Of a stretch of 64,000 bases of DNA, positions 16,371 through 25,168 are shown one piece after another. Where the stretch lies: contig CACJQI010000001.1 in assembly GCA_902595535.1 (NCBI GenBank), positions 1 to 64,000 of the forward strand. Direction: 5' to 3'. A program made the translations under genes and the position numbers. This DNA comes from an uncultured Pelagibacteraceae bacterium (GTDB lineage Bacteria; Pseudomonadota; Alphaproteobacteria; Pelagibacterales; Pelagibacteraceae). Position 1 is the first letter of the stretch. Each line of letters starts with the position of its first letter. Below the pieces are notes generated by a model, which was not told where the DNA came from, did no database searches, and saw only the letters and a list, made by a program, of their open reading frames with translations.

Positions 16371-18698
16371 ATGTTAGGGACAAGTAACGAAATTCGAAAC
16401 CCAGGTTTAAGAACACTACCACCTGGGGTTGAAAGATATTTTGTAAAAGGTGGCGGATTGTCTGTAATAGAAGTTTTTCCTGAAGATAAAATTGAGATTA
16501 TTAATGATGAAGGAAAACAAGTTTGTGAAATAATTGTTTTTGATTCAAAGGGCAAACCAGATTTATCAATTTTAAATATTAAAGAAAATGCAAATGCAGA
16601 TTTTTCTAAAAGAGCAATTGCCAAAGATGAAAAAATAACAAGAATTTTTAAAAAAAGAAATTTAGATCTTAATAAAGCAAAATCATCAATTATATTTAAT
16701 GAAGATTGTTTGATGGGAGAAAAAATAACTCTTTCTTCAAAAGATAAATGTTTTGTACTAATTGCTGCTCCTGGTGATCCTCTTAATGTTCATGAACAAA
16801 ATCCACCCACTGATTTAACAATTTTTGTTAACAGAGCAAAATATTCTGAGACAGATGAGCAATTTATTTTACCAGATCCTTTAAGTGATCCCATAGTTGA
16901 ACAGCTTGTTAAAAGAAGAACAGCTGAAACTTATGAAGTTAAAGAGGGAGAATACATTCAAATAATTGATACGGGTGGAAGGCAATGCTCTGATTTTTTA
17001 GCGTTTGATACTCATAAGTTAGATGATGGTATTGAAAGCATTATTGATGATAAGGCAACTAGAACGTTTATGGGAAGCGCTTATCCTGGTCCAGGGTTAT
17101 TTTCAAAGTTTTATGATGGAAATCATGAGGCAATGGTGGAGGTTGTAAGAGACACGGTTGGAAGACATGATACATTTAATCTAGCCTGTACCTCAAAATA
17201 TTATGAAGATCTTGGTTATATGGGTCATATAAATTGCACTGATAACTTCAATAAAGGTTTAGAAAAATATGACATTAATGCTCGAAAAAGTTGGTCTGCA
17301 ATAAATCTATTTTTTAATACAGGAATTGATGCAAATAATGTTGCAACATTTGATGAGCCTTGGTCAAGACCTGGTGATTATGTTTTATTCAGAGCCCTTA
17401 AAGATTTAACATGTATTTCATCTGCTTGCCCTTGTGATGTAGATGCTGCTAATGGGTGGAACCCTACAGATATATTTGTTAGAACTTACGCAAAAAATAA
17501 CAAATATTCAAAAGCAATTGCATTTAGAATGAAAACAGATTCTGAACCAAAATTAACTCAAGAAACAGGTTTTCATAAAAAAACATCTGAACTAACAAGA
17601 AATTTCATTGAGTACAAAGGTTTTTGGTTAGCCAATAATTTTACAAATTCTGGGACGATAAAAGAATACAATGCTTGTAGAGAGAGCGCGATAGCAACTG
17701 ACCTTTCTCCTCTAAGAAAATTTGAAATCCTTGGACCTGATGCAGAAAATTTGATGCAATATACATTAACTAGAAATGTTAAAAAATTATCTGTAGGTCA
17801 AGTAGTTTATACTGCTATGTGTTACGAAAATGGATGCATGTTAGATGATGGTACTTTGTTTAAATTTGGACAAGATAATTTTAGATGGATTGGTGGGGAT
17901 GAATACAGCGGAGAATGGTTAAAAGAGCAAGCAAAAAAGAAAAATTATAAAGTTTGGATAAAATCTGCAACAGATCATATTCATAACATTGCAGTTCAAG
18001 GACCTAACAGTAGAAAAATTTTAGAAAAATTTGTTTGGACTGCACCTATTCAGCCATCAATAACTGAACTTGAATGGTTTAGATTTAATATTGCAAGAAT
18101 AGAGCATGAAACTGGAACGCCCATTGTAATTTCAAGAACAGGTTATACAGGTGAACTTGGTTATGAAATTTGGTGTCACCCAAAAGATGCTGACGAAGTT
18201 TGGGATAAGGTTTGGGAAGCTGGAAAAGAATTTAATATAACGCCTCTAGGTTTAGAAGCTTTAGATATGGTTCGAATTGAAGCTGGGCTTATTTTTTATG
18301 GTTATGAATTTAATGATCAAACAGATCCTTTTGAGGCTGGTATAGGTTTTACAGTTCCGCTTAAGACAAAAGAGGATGACTTTATAGGTAAAGAAGAATT
18401 AATTAAAAGAAAAGCAAATCCACAAAAAAAATTAGTTGGCTTAGAGCTTGTAGGACATGAGCCAGCTGTAAACGGTGACTGCGTTCATGTTGGTCGTGCA
18501 CAAATTGGTGTGATAACAAGTGGAATGTTGTCACCAAAACTTGGAAAAAATATAGCTTTGTGCAGGATAGATGTAAAATATTCTGAAATTGGAACAGAAG
18601 TTGAGATTGGTAAATTGGATGGTCACCAAAAAAGAATTGGTGCAAAAGTTGTACCTTTTCCTTTTTATGATCCAACAAAATCAAGAGTTAGAGCTTAA
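16371..18698 (+). CDS. tdm: TMAO demethylase (DUF1989-GcvT fusion)
   Basis: This 775-residue protein is TMAO demethylase, converting TMAO to dimethylamine and formaldehyde. The N-terminal half is a DUF1989 zinc domain. Cys273 (FNLACTSKY), Cys353 and Cys355 (the ACPCD motif) have the same relative spacing as the zinc ligands I recall for the Methylocella enzyme. The C-terminal half, from about residue 400, is a GcvT-type tetrahydrofolate domain (SRTGYTGELGYEIW, NDQTDPFEAGIGF) that can capture formaldehyde. The ATG at 16371 is chosen; a TTG nine bases earlier is also in frame. It diverges from tmoX and is followed without gap by a small winged-helix-like gene. Confidence 0.92.
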   Translation: MLGTSNEIRNPGLRTLPPGVERYFVKGGGLSVIEVFPEDKIEIINDEGKQVCEIIVFDSKGKPDLSILNIKENANADFSKRAIAKDEKITRIFKKRNLDLNKAKSSIIFNEDCLMGEKITLSSKDKCFVLIAAPGDPLNVHEQNPPTDLTIFVNRAKYSETDEQFILPDPLSDPIVEQLVKRRTAETYEVKEGEYIQIIDTGGRQCSDFLAFDTHKLDDGIESIIDDKATRTFMGSAYPGPGLFSKFYDGNHEAMVEVVRDTVGRHDTFNLACTSKYYEDLGYMGHINCTDNFNKGLEKYDINARKSWSAINLFFNTGIDANNVATFDEPWSRPGDYVLFRALKDLTCISSACPCDVDAANGWNPTDIFVRTYAKNNKYSKAIAFRMKTDSEPKLTQETGFHKKTSELTRNFIEYKGFWLANNFTNSGTIKEYNACRESAIATDLSPLRKFEILGPDAENLMQYTLTRNVKKLSVGQVVYTAMCYENGCMLDDGTLFKFGQDNFRWIGGDEYSGEWLKEQAKKKNYKVWIKSATDHIHNIAVQGPNSRKILEKFVWTAPIQPSITELEWFRFNIARIEHETGTPIVISRTGYTGELGYEIWCHPKDADEVWDKVWEAGKEFNITPLGLEALDMVRIEAGLIFYGYEFNDQTDPFEAGIGFTVPLKTKEDDFIGKEELIKRKANPQKKLVGLELVGHEPAVNGDCVHVGRAQIGVITSGMLSPKLGKNIALCRIDVKYSEIGTEVEIGKLDGHQKRIGAKVVPFPFYDPTKSRVRA

Positions 18699-19046
18699 AT
18701 GAAGGGAACAAAAGACTTATTAGAATTTTGGGAAGATCAAGTAAGGCGTTCTCATAGTTCTAGTAATTATTTTTTCCGAAAATCTCCATCACATTATCAC
18801 ATGATGTTATTAGTTATGAATTCATATAAGCAGGGCGAAAAATTATCTGTTGAAGAACTTAAAACAAAACTATTTAAAACTTCTAGACCTAAATCTGCGC
18901 TAATTATTAATGAAGCATGTGAAAATAAATTTTTCTATTTAGAAAAAACATCATCAGATCAAAGAAAAAAAAATATTAAACCTACCGAGTCATTTGTTAA
19001 AGAGTTTGATGAGTATATGGAAAAATTAAAAAATTTAGAACTTTAA
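18699..19046 (+). CDS. Small winged-helix-like protein, possible regulator
   Basis: This 115-residue protein starts at the base after the tdm stop, so it is translated from the same message. The segment from KLSVEELKTKL through SRPKSALIINEACENKFF and the basic wing SSDQRKKNIKPTESF resembles the helix-turn-helix, wing and DxRxK...LT pattern of MarR-type regulators. The N-terminal helix FWEDQVRRSHSSSNYFF is unusual. A local transcriptional regulator of the TMAO genes is the likeliest role, but the match is to the fold pattern only. No database search was possible. Confidence 0.6.
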   Translation: MKGTKDLLEFWEDQVRRSHSSSNYFFRKSPSHYHMMLLVMNSYKQGEKLSVEELKTKLFKTSRPKSALIINEACENKFFYLEKTSSDQRKKNIKPTESFVKEFDEYMEKLKNLEL

Positions 19047-19081
19047 TTTTCTACTAAGAATATATTTTAAATAAGATTAGC

Positions 19082-19969
19082 TTATTTTCTATCTAATACT
19101 TCTTTTACTGTTTCACCCATAACAGATGGATTTTTAGAAATCGTTACACCACATTCTTTTAAAAGCTCAACCTTCTCAACTGCACTTTCTCCATAAGCTG
19201 AAACAATTGCACCAGCATGCCCCATAACTCTTCCTTTTGGAGCAGTTAATCCTGCAATATACCCAACTATAGGTTTTTTCATATTTTCCTTTGCAAATTC
19301 TCCAGCTGCTACTTCTTGAGGTCCGCCGATCTCACCAATCATTAAAACTAGATCTGTTTCATCATCAGTTTCAAATTTTTCAATAATATCTCTAAAAGAA
19401 CTTCCGTTAATTGGGTCGCCTCCAATACCAACACTCGTTGAAATCCCAATGTTTAAATTCTTTAATTGTTGTGCTGCTTCATAACCTAAAGTTCCTGATC
19501 TGCTAATAATTCCAACTCTTCCTTCCTTGTAAATATGACCAGGCATAATTCCTAACATTGATTTGCCAGGACTTATTATGCCTGCGCAGTTTGGTCCTAC
19601 TAAAGTCATTTTTTCTTTTCTAGAATATCTTCGCATGTATCTTTTTATTCTGATCATGTCATGTGAAGGAATTCCATCAACAATAGCAACACAAGTTTTT
19701 ATTCCTGCATCTGCGGCCTCCATTGCTGAGTCTGCAGCAAAAGCAGGAGGAACAAATAGTATTGAAGCAGTAGCTCCTGTTTCTTGCACTGCATCTTTTA
19801 CTGTGTTGAATACTGGTCTATCTAAATGTTTTTGACCACCTTTTCCTGGTGTTACTCCTCCAACAACATTTGATCCATACTTAATCATTTCTTCAGCATG
19901 AAAAGTTCCCATTTTTCCTGTGAACCCTTGAATTAAAATTTTTGTATCTTTTTGAATAATTACTGCCAT
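19082..19969 (-). CDS. mtkB: Malate-CoA ligase (or succinyl-CoA ligase) alpha subunit
   Basis: This 295-residue ADP-forming acyl-CoA ligase alpha subunit has an N-terminal CoA-binding Rossmann domain (LIQGFTGKMGTFHAEEM) and the phosphohistidine loop GHAGAIVSAYGES. Sequence alone cannot separate succinyl-CoA synthetase SucD from malate thiokinase MtkB. The operon mate 2 kb upstream is a malyl-CoA lyase, which makes malate the likely substrate: malate, CoA and ATP give malyl-CoA. It is the last gene of the operon and follows the beta subunit by four bases. If the genome carries a separate sucCD set, the malate assignment becomes firm. Confidence 0.8.
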   Translation of the reverse strand: MAVIIQKDTKILIQGFTGKMGTFHAEEMIKYGSNVVGGVTPGKGGQKHLDRPVFNTVKDAVQETGATASILFVPPAFAADSAMEAADAGIKTCVAIVDGIPSHDMIRIKRYMRRYSRKEKMTLVGPNCAGIISPGKSMLGIMPGHIYKEGRVGIISRSGTLGYEAAQQLKNLNIGISTSVGIGGDPINGSSFRDIIEKFETDDETDLVLMIGEIGGPQEVAAGEFAKENMKKPIVGYIAGLTAPKGRVMGHAGAIVSAYGESAVEKVELLKECGVTISKNPSVMGETVKEVLDRK

Positions 19970-19973
19970 TTAA

Positions 19974-21134
19974 TTATTTAAGTGCTGCAACTGCTTTATT
20001 TGCAGCATCCTCCAAAGTATGTGCTTCAATATAATTTAGTTTACTATCTTGAAGAATTTTATTTCCTTTTTCAACATTAGTTCCTGCTAATCTAATTACT
20101 AACGGGACTTTTATTTCAATTTTTTCAAGGGCCTGAACTATTCCTTCAGCAACCCAATCACATCTATTTATTCCAGCAAAAATATTTACTAAAATTACTT
20201 TTACTTTTTTATCCATAGTAATTAACCTAAATGCTTTAACTATTTTTTCTGGAGTTGCTCCTCCGCCTACATCTAGGAAGTTTGCTGGTTCTCCTCCCGC
20301 AAGTTTAATCATATCCATAGACGCCATTGCTAAACCGGCTCCATTAATGATATTTCCAATATTTCCCTCTAAACTTACATAATTTAAGCCTCTGTCAGAT
20401 GCATAAACCTCTTTTTCATCTTCTTGAGTTTTATCTCTCAACTCAGAAACTTTATCTCTTCTAAACATTGCATTGTTATCAAAACTCATTTTGCAATCTA
20501 GAGCTAAAATTTGTTTTTGTTTTGAAATCACCAATGGGTTTACTTCAACCATTGTAGCATCTAGCTCACTGAATGCTTTGGCACATCCAATAATTGTTTC
20601 TGAAGCTCTTCTGATTAATTCTGGTTCAATACCTAATCCAAATGCAAGCTCTCTTGCTTGAAAATTTTGAATACCAACTGCAACTTCAATTTTAGATCTT
20701 ATGATAGTCTCTGGTTTTTCCTTAGCAATTTCTTCAACACTCATTCCTCCTTCTGTTGAAGCTACAACCATTATACTTTCAGAACTTCTATCAAAAACTA
20801 AACCTAAATATAATTCTTTTTCAATATCAGTTGCTTCTTCAATATAAATTCTGTTTACTATTTTGCCTTCAGGTCCAGTTTGATTTGTAATAAGTTTTTT
20901 TCCCAATAACTTATCTGTTGCTTGAGCAACTTCTAAAGGTGAGTTACACACAATAATTCCACCTGCTTTTCCTCTTGCACCAGAATGAATTTGTGCTTTA
21001 ACAACCCACTTTGATCCACCAATTTCTCTTGCTTTATTTTCTGCAGTCTCAGGACTATAAACTATTCCTCCCCTAGGTATTGTTACTCCAAAACTAGATA
21101 AAATTTCTTTTGCTTGATACTCGTGTATATCCAT
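19974..21134 (-). CDS. mtkA: Malate-CoA ligase (or succinyl-CoA ligase) beta subunit
   Basis: This 386-residue protein has the ATP-grasp domain of the acyl-CoA ligase beta subunit (MDIHEYQAKEILSSFG, VVKAQIHSGARGKAGG, VEVNPLV) and the C-terminal CoA-ligase part (NIFAGINRCDWVAEGI). The start is two bases after the malyl-CoA lyase stop, so it is the middle gene of a three-gene operon. As for its partner, context points to malate-CoA ligase (MtkA), as in the serine cycle, where mtkA, mtkB and malyl-CoA lyase are clustered. Succinyl-CoA synthetase SucC is the alternative. Confidence 0.8.
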   Translation of the reverse strand: MDIHEYQAKEILSSFGVTIPRGGIVYSPETAENKAREIGGSKWVVKAQIHSGARGKAGGIIVCNSPLEVAQATDKLLGKKLITNQTGPEGKIVNRIYIEEATDIEKELYLGLVFDRSSESIMVVASTEGGMSVEEIAKEKPETIIRSKIEVAVGIQNFQARELAFGLGIEPELIRRASETIIGCAKAFSELDATMVEVNPLVISKQKQILALDCKMSFDNNAMFRRDKVSELRDKTQEDEKEVYASDRGLNYVSLEGNIGNIINGAGLAMASMDMIKLAGGEPANFLDVGGGATPEKIVKAFRLITMDKKVKVILVNIFAGINRCDWVAEGIVQALEKIEIKVPLVIRLAGTNVEKGNKILQDSKLNYIEAHTLEDAANKAVAALK

Positions 21135-21136
21135 AT

Positions 21137-22075
21137 TTATTTTTTATTAATTAGTTTATCAATATTTACAACATTCTCTGCCATTCTAGCAGATGCTGCA
21201 TCTATCATTCTACCATCAAGTTGAGCAGCTCCTTTACCTTCTTTTGCTGCTTTATCTAATTCCTCTATAATTCTTTTAGCTTTATTTACTTCAGCTTCAG
21301 GAGGAGAAAAAACATCATTAGCAAGTTCAATTTGAGATGGATGAATTGCCCACTTACCTTCTATACCAATAGCCGCTCCACGTTTTGCAGCTGCAATGTA
21401 AGCATCAGGATCATTAAAATCTCCAAATGGTCCATCTATTGCTCTTAATCCATAAGCTCGACAAGTCATCACTAATTGTGATAATCCATGATGCCACTGG
21501 TCTCCAGGGTAATCTGGATTTAATCCTCCGATCACAACTGTTCTTGCTCTTAAACTGGCAGCATAATCTGCTACACCAAAATGTAATGCTTCTAATCTTT
21601 CACTTGATTTTGCAATTTCTTTAATGTTTGACATTCCTAATGCAGTTTCAATTAAACACTCAATACCAATTTTATTTTTTAATTTTTTATTTGTCTCGAT
21701 TTGCGTCAATAAACAATCAACCATATAGACATCGCTTGCAGTTCCAGCTTTTGGTACTAAGATAGTGTCAATATTTTCTCCAGCTTGTTCAACAAGTTCT
21801 ACTAAATCACTATACATATAGTGTGTATCAAGACTATTAATTCTTACTGAAATTGTTTTTCCATTGTTTCTCCAATTCATTTCATTGAGAGCTTTTATTA
21901 TGTTTGCTCTTGCTGAAACTTTGTCATTTGGTGAAACCGCATCTTCTAAATCTAAAAAAATATAATCTGCTGAGGAGTTTAATGCCTTTTCAAACATTTT
22001 TGGTGAAGATCCTGGTACAGCTAATTCACTTCTTTGAAGTCTAGATTTTGCTGGTTTATAGAATTTATGGCTCAT
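21137..22075 (-). CDS. mcl: Malyl-CoA lyase / CitE-like lyase
   Basis: This 312-residue HpcH/HpaI-CitE family aldolase begins KSRLQRSELAVPGSSPKMFE and has the metal and CoA site segments IFLDLEDAV, SVRINSLD, ECLIETALGM and ALHFGVADYAASL. The KWAIHPSQIELAN motif near the end is standard for malyl-CoA lyases. The enzyme splits malyl-CoA into glyoxylate and acetyl-CoA, or condenses them. With the ligase genes behind it, malate can be turned into glyoxylate (a glycine precursor) and acetyl-CoA. It leads the operon and diverges from a flavoprotein gene. Other beta-hydroxyacyl-CoA substrates are possible. Confidence 0.85.
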   Translation of the reverse strand: MSHKFYKPAKSRLQRSELAVPGSSPKMFEKALNSSADYIFLDLEDAVSPNDKVSARANIIKALNEMNWRNNGKTISVRINSLDTHYMYSDLVELVEQAGENIDTILVPKAGTASDVYMVDCLLTQIETNKKLKNKIGIECLIETALGMSNIKEIAKSSERLEALHFGVADYAASLRARTVVIGGLNPDYPGDQWHHGLSQLVMTCRAYGLRAIDGPFGDFNDPDAYIAAAKRGAAIGIEGKWAIHPSQIELANDVFSPPEAEVNKAKRIIEELDKAAKEGKGAAQLDGRMIDAASARMAENVVNIDKLINKK

Positions 22076-22219
22076 AATTACTTAAAAATGTAGGGTAGAA
22101 TATTTATTAAAATGATGTTTATTACAAATAATTTAACTGTATTAAATATATATATAAATTTTAGAACTATAAATAATACTTTCATCATAAATCCATTTTG
22201 TTAATAATCGATTCAATTT

Positions 22220-23548
22220 ATGACAAGTTTACCAAGCAAAGCTAAAGTAGTTATAATAGGTGGTGGTATTCACGGTTTAAGTACTGCTTGGAAACTTTCA
22301 GAAACTTATAAAAATCCAGGTGACATTGTCGTATTAGAAAAAAAAGATATTGCTGCAGGAGCAAGTGGTATTGCCTGTGGTGTGATTAGAAACAATTATT
22401 TTCAACCTGCAATGAGAGAGTTAATGGCTCATTCAGTTTCTGTTTGGGAGAGTGATCCTAAAGCATTCAAATATAATGCAGTTGGTTACCTTCAAATTTC
22501 TCCAGAGGTTATGCATGAAGATGTTGCTACAATTTATGAACAACAAAAAGCAATTGGTTATGATTCTGAATTTATCGAAGGTGAGAAAGATTGTATGAAT
22601 TATATGAAGGGCATGTTTGATGATTGGCAAGCTCAAGGTATCACTTCAGTTCTTCATGAGAAAAAAGGTGGATACGCATTTAATAAAGACTCTGTCAAAG
22701 CATTAGAAAACAAATCTACTTCTAATGGAGTTCAAGTTTTAAAAGGAGTTAAAGTAACAGGTTTCAAAAGAGGAAGTAATAGTAAAGCAGTTACTGGTGT
22801 TGAGACAGATCTAGGAACAATAGAGTGTGAACAGGTTGTCGTTGGTGCTGGACCGTGGGCGAGAGATTTTTGGAACATGTTAGAACTTCCAAAGACTGCA
22901 AATATAAAAGGTAAAGATGGCAAGATGCATGAAACAGACATGTGGACTTATTGGATGTTGCAAGAAGGTGTAATTGGTGTTGAACCTGACTATCTAAGAA
23001 CTAATGATGGAAAACAGCCTCCAGTAATTCATGTAGACTCTACTGCACCTTTATACTCAGATAAAACAAAAAAATTAATTACAGATAAAATATGGGGTAT
23101 TTATTACAAACCAGATATAGATGGATTAGGTGTACAAGGTGGGACATCTCCTTACATAGTTGATAAACATTTTGATCAAGTTAATGTTGATCCGTATGGA
23201 ATTGAGTCACCAGAATACCAAACTACAGAAGCATTTAATGATATGTGGTGCTCAGCTTTAGCTCATTGTCAAAAAAGATTTGAAGGAAAATCGGATCTTT
23301 ATAGAAAAGGACCATCAGGTGGACTAGGATGTATGACACCAGACTCTTTTCCAATCTTTGATAGATTTTTAGAAAATGTTTATATGATTGCTGATGCAAA
23401 CCATGGATATAAAATGATTGGTGTTGGTGAACTTGTTGCAAAAGAAATACTTGGATCAGAAAGTGATTTATTAAAACCTTTTAGATTCAACCGTTACGAG
23501 AAGGGTGAATTGCACCCAACTTCGAACAGCCCTTTCCCTTGGAGTTAA
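22220..23548 (+). CDS. FAD-dependent amine/amino acid oxidoreductase, SoxB-like
   Basis: This 442-residue DAO-superfamily flavoprotein has the FAD loop GGGIHGLSTAW (residues 14-24) and the C-terminal ANHGYKMIGVGELVAKEIL segment. It is related to the SoxB/N-methyl amino acid oxidase group. Where SoxB in this window has RHD with the FMN-linking His184, this protein has NKD (Lys156), so covalent FMN is not expected and it is probably FAD-only. It has no delta, alpha or gamma partner. It precedes a glutamine synthetase/glutamate synthase-like module by 120 bases. The substrate is unknown; an N-methylated or secondary amine is likely from context. No clear ribosome-binding site is seen. Confidence 0.75.
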   Translation: MTSLPSKAKVVIIGGGIHGLSTAWKLSETYKNPGDIVVLEKKDIAAGASGIACGVIRNNYFQPAMRELMAHSVSVWESDPKAFKYNAVGYLQISPEVMHEDVATIYEQQKAIGYDSEFIEGEKDCMNYMKGMFDDWQAQGITSVLHEKKGGYAFNKDSVKALENKSTSNGVQVLKGVKVTGFKRGSNSKAVTGVETDLGTIECEQVVVGAGPWARDFWNMLELPKTANIKGKDGKMHETDMWTYWMLQEGVIGVEPDYLRTNDGKQPPVIHVDSTAPLYSDKTKKLITDKIWGIYYKPDIDGLGVQGGTSPYIVDKHFDQVNVDPYGIESPEYQTTEAFNDMWCSALAHCQKRFEGKSDLYRKGPSGGLGCMTPDSFPIFDRFLENVYMIADANHGYKMIGVGELVAKEILGSESDLLKPFRFNRYEKGELHPTSNSPFPWS

Positions 23549-23668
23549 TTTTTTAAGTAATACTTATAAAAATTATATATAATTATTATAGTGAACAAAA
23601 ATTAGACACTAATATATTTTTCAGTTAACGTTTATCTAATACAAAATTTATTCTTAAGGGGGGATAAA

Positions 23669-25138
23669 ATGACCGATCTAGAGAAACACGTTAACCAGCC
23701 AGGAAGAGCCAAATTAGTCAAACAAGTTAGAGCTAAAATAAATGAACTTGGTATCGAGTATATTTTTTTTCAATTCATATCTGTCACAGGTAGAGTTGTT
23801 GGAAAGGGAATTCCAACTGATCATTGGGAAAGAACATGTGAAAAAGGCTTTCAACTAGTTTATGGAGCAACTGCGAACTTATTTACAGATCGACATGGCA
23901 ATTATATTGGTTACGGACCTGAAGCAAAAGAGTTAGTCGGTATACCTGATCCAGAAACTTTTTGTCAACTTCCTTGGGATAAAAAAGTAGCAAGAGTTTT
24001 TGTGACTTGCTTTAGAAATAGAGAAGAAAGAGAGAACCCAGGCGGTCATTTAACATCAGATTGCAGAGGTAATCTGAGAATAATTGCAAAAGAGTTTAAG
24101 AAAAAACATGGATACCAATTAAGAGTTGGAACCGAACCAGAAATGATGTGGCTAACAAAAAACGAAGATGGCACTCCAACTGGAAAAGGTTTTTCTAAAC
24201 CATATTGTTATCATATAGATCAATTTGAGTCTTTAAGACCAGTGTTCATGCAAGTTATGAAATATGCAAGAGCAATGGGTCTTGATATGATTCAAGGTGA
24301 TCATGAAGATGCTCCAGGACAATTAGAATTAAACTGGATGTACGATGATGTTTTAAGAAATGCAGATAGACTATCAACCTACAGACAAATTTGTGCTCAA
24401 GTTGCAAGAGAATTTAATCTAATTGCATGTTTTATGACAAAACCATTTATGGGGGTATCTGCGAGTGGATGTCATACTAACATGTCTTTATGGTCAGGTG
24501 GAAAAGATAAAGTAAATAAATTAGGTCATAAATCTATTCCAGGAATGGAACATGTATTTACTTATGTTGAAGGTGGAAAAAATACTTTCATGCCAGATAC
24601 AAAAGATGTGCAATTGCCTGGTAAAGTAGGATTAAAATCTATTGGTGGAATTATGAAGCATCTACCTGCACTTACAGCAATTGGTTCATCTACAGTTAAC
24701 TCTTATAGAAGATTATGGGATCAAGGATTTTGGGCACCAGTTTATGCTGACTGGGGATATCAAAATAGAACTTGTGGATTAAGAGTTTCTGCTCCAGGTA
24801 GATTTGAATATAGATCAGTAGACTCAATGCATAATCCATATTTAATGGGTGCTGCATTATTAAAAGCGATGGATGATGGTTTAACTAATAAAATTGATCC
24901 AGGAAAACCAGAGTCTAGAAGTATGTATGAAGCTCAAGCTGCTGGTAAAGAAGTTAAAAAATTACCTTTAAGTCTTGGTCAAGCACTTGATCGTTTAGCT
25001 GAGGACGAAGTGATTAAATCAGCTATGCCAGATGAAATGTATAAAGTATTTCATTGGTATAAGAATGATGAGTGGGAAAGATTTTTAGGTGCAACAACTC
25101 AATGGGATCTGGATACATATCTGGATTGTCTACCATAG
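23669..25138 (+). CDS. Glutamine synthetase-like gamma-glutamyl-amide ligase (module 1)
   Basis: This 489-residue glutamine synthetase-fold protein has metal ligands in GTEPEM (Glu156, Glu158) and HEDAPGQLELNW (Glu213, Glu220), plus NSYRRLW, NRTCGLR and the C-terminal FEYRSVDSMHNPYL. Such proteins join glutamate gamma-carboxylate to ammonia or an amine. The size exceeds the roughly 440 residues of typical gamma-glutamylmethylamide synthetase, and the histidine stretch is GCHTNMSLW, not GCHAHVSVW as in the second copy. It has a strong AAGGGGGG ribosome-binding site. It heads a run with three split glutamate synthase-like genes, so its amide product is probably their substrate. Confidence 0.8.
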   Translation: MTDLEKHVNQPGRAKLVKQVRAKINELGIEYIFFQFISVTGRVVGKGIPTDHWERTCEKGFQLVYGATANLFTDRHGNYIGYGPEAKELVGIPDPETFCQLPWDKKVARVFVTCFRNREERENPGGHLTSDCRGNLRIIAKEFKKKHGYQLRVGTEPEMMWLTKNEDGTPTGKGFSKPYCYHIDQFESLRPVFMQVMKYARAMGLDMIQGDHEDAPGQLELNWMYDDVLRNADRLSTYRQICAQVAREFNLIACFMTKPFMGVSASGCHTNMSLWSGGKDKVNKLGHKSIPGMEHVFTYVEGGKNTFMPDTKDVQLPGKVGLKSIGGIMKHLPALTAIGSSTVNSYRRLWDQGFWAPVYADWGYQNRTCGLRVSAPGRFEYRSVDSMHNPYLMGAALLKAMDDGLTNKIDPGKPESRSMYEAQAAGKEVKKLPLSLGQALDRLAEDEVIKSAMPDEMYKVFHWYKNDEWERFLGATTQWDLDTYLDCLP

Positions 25139-25168
25139 GTCTTAAATTAAAAAGAAGGGGTAAATAAT

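Noticed and set aside
22076..22219. Possible riboswitch in the 144-base gap between malyl-CoA lyase and the flavoprotein.
   Set aside because: The gap is almost pure A/T with no conserved stem pattern that I could match to glycine or SAM riboswitches.
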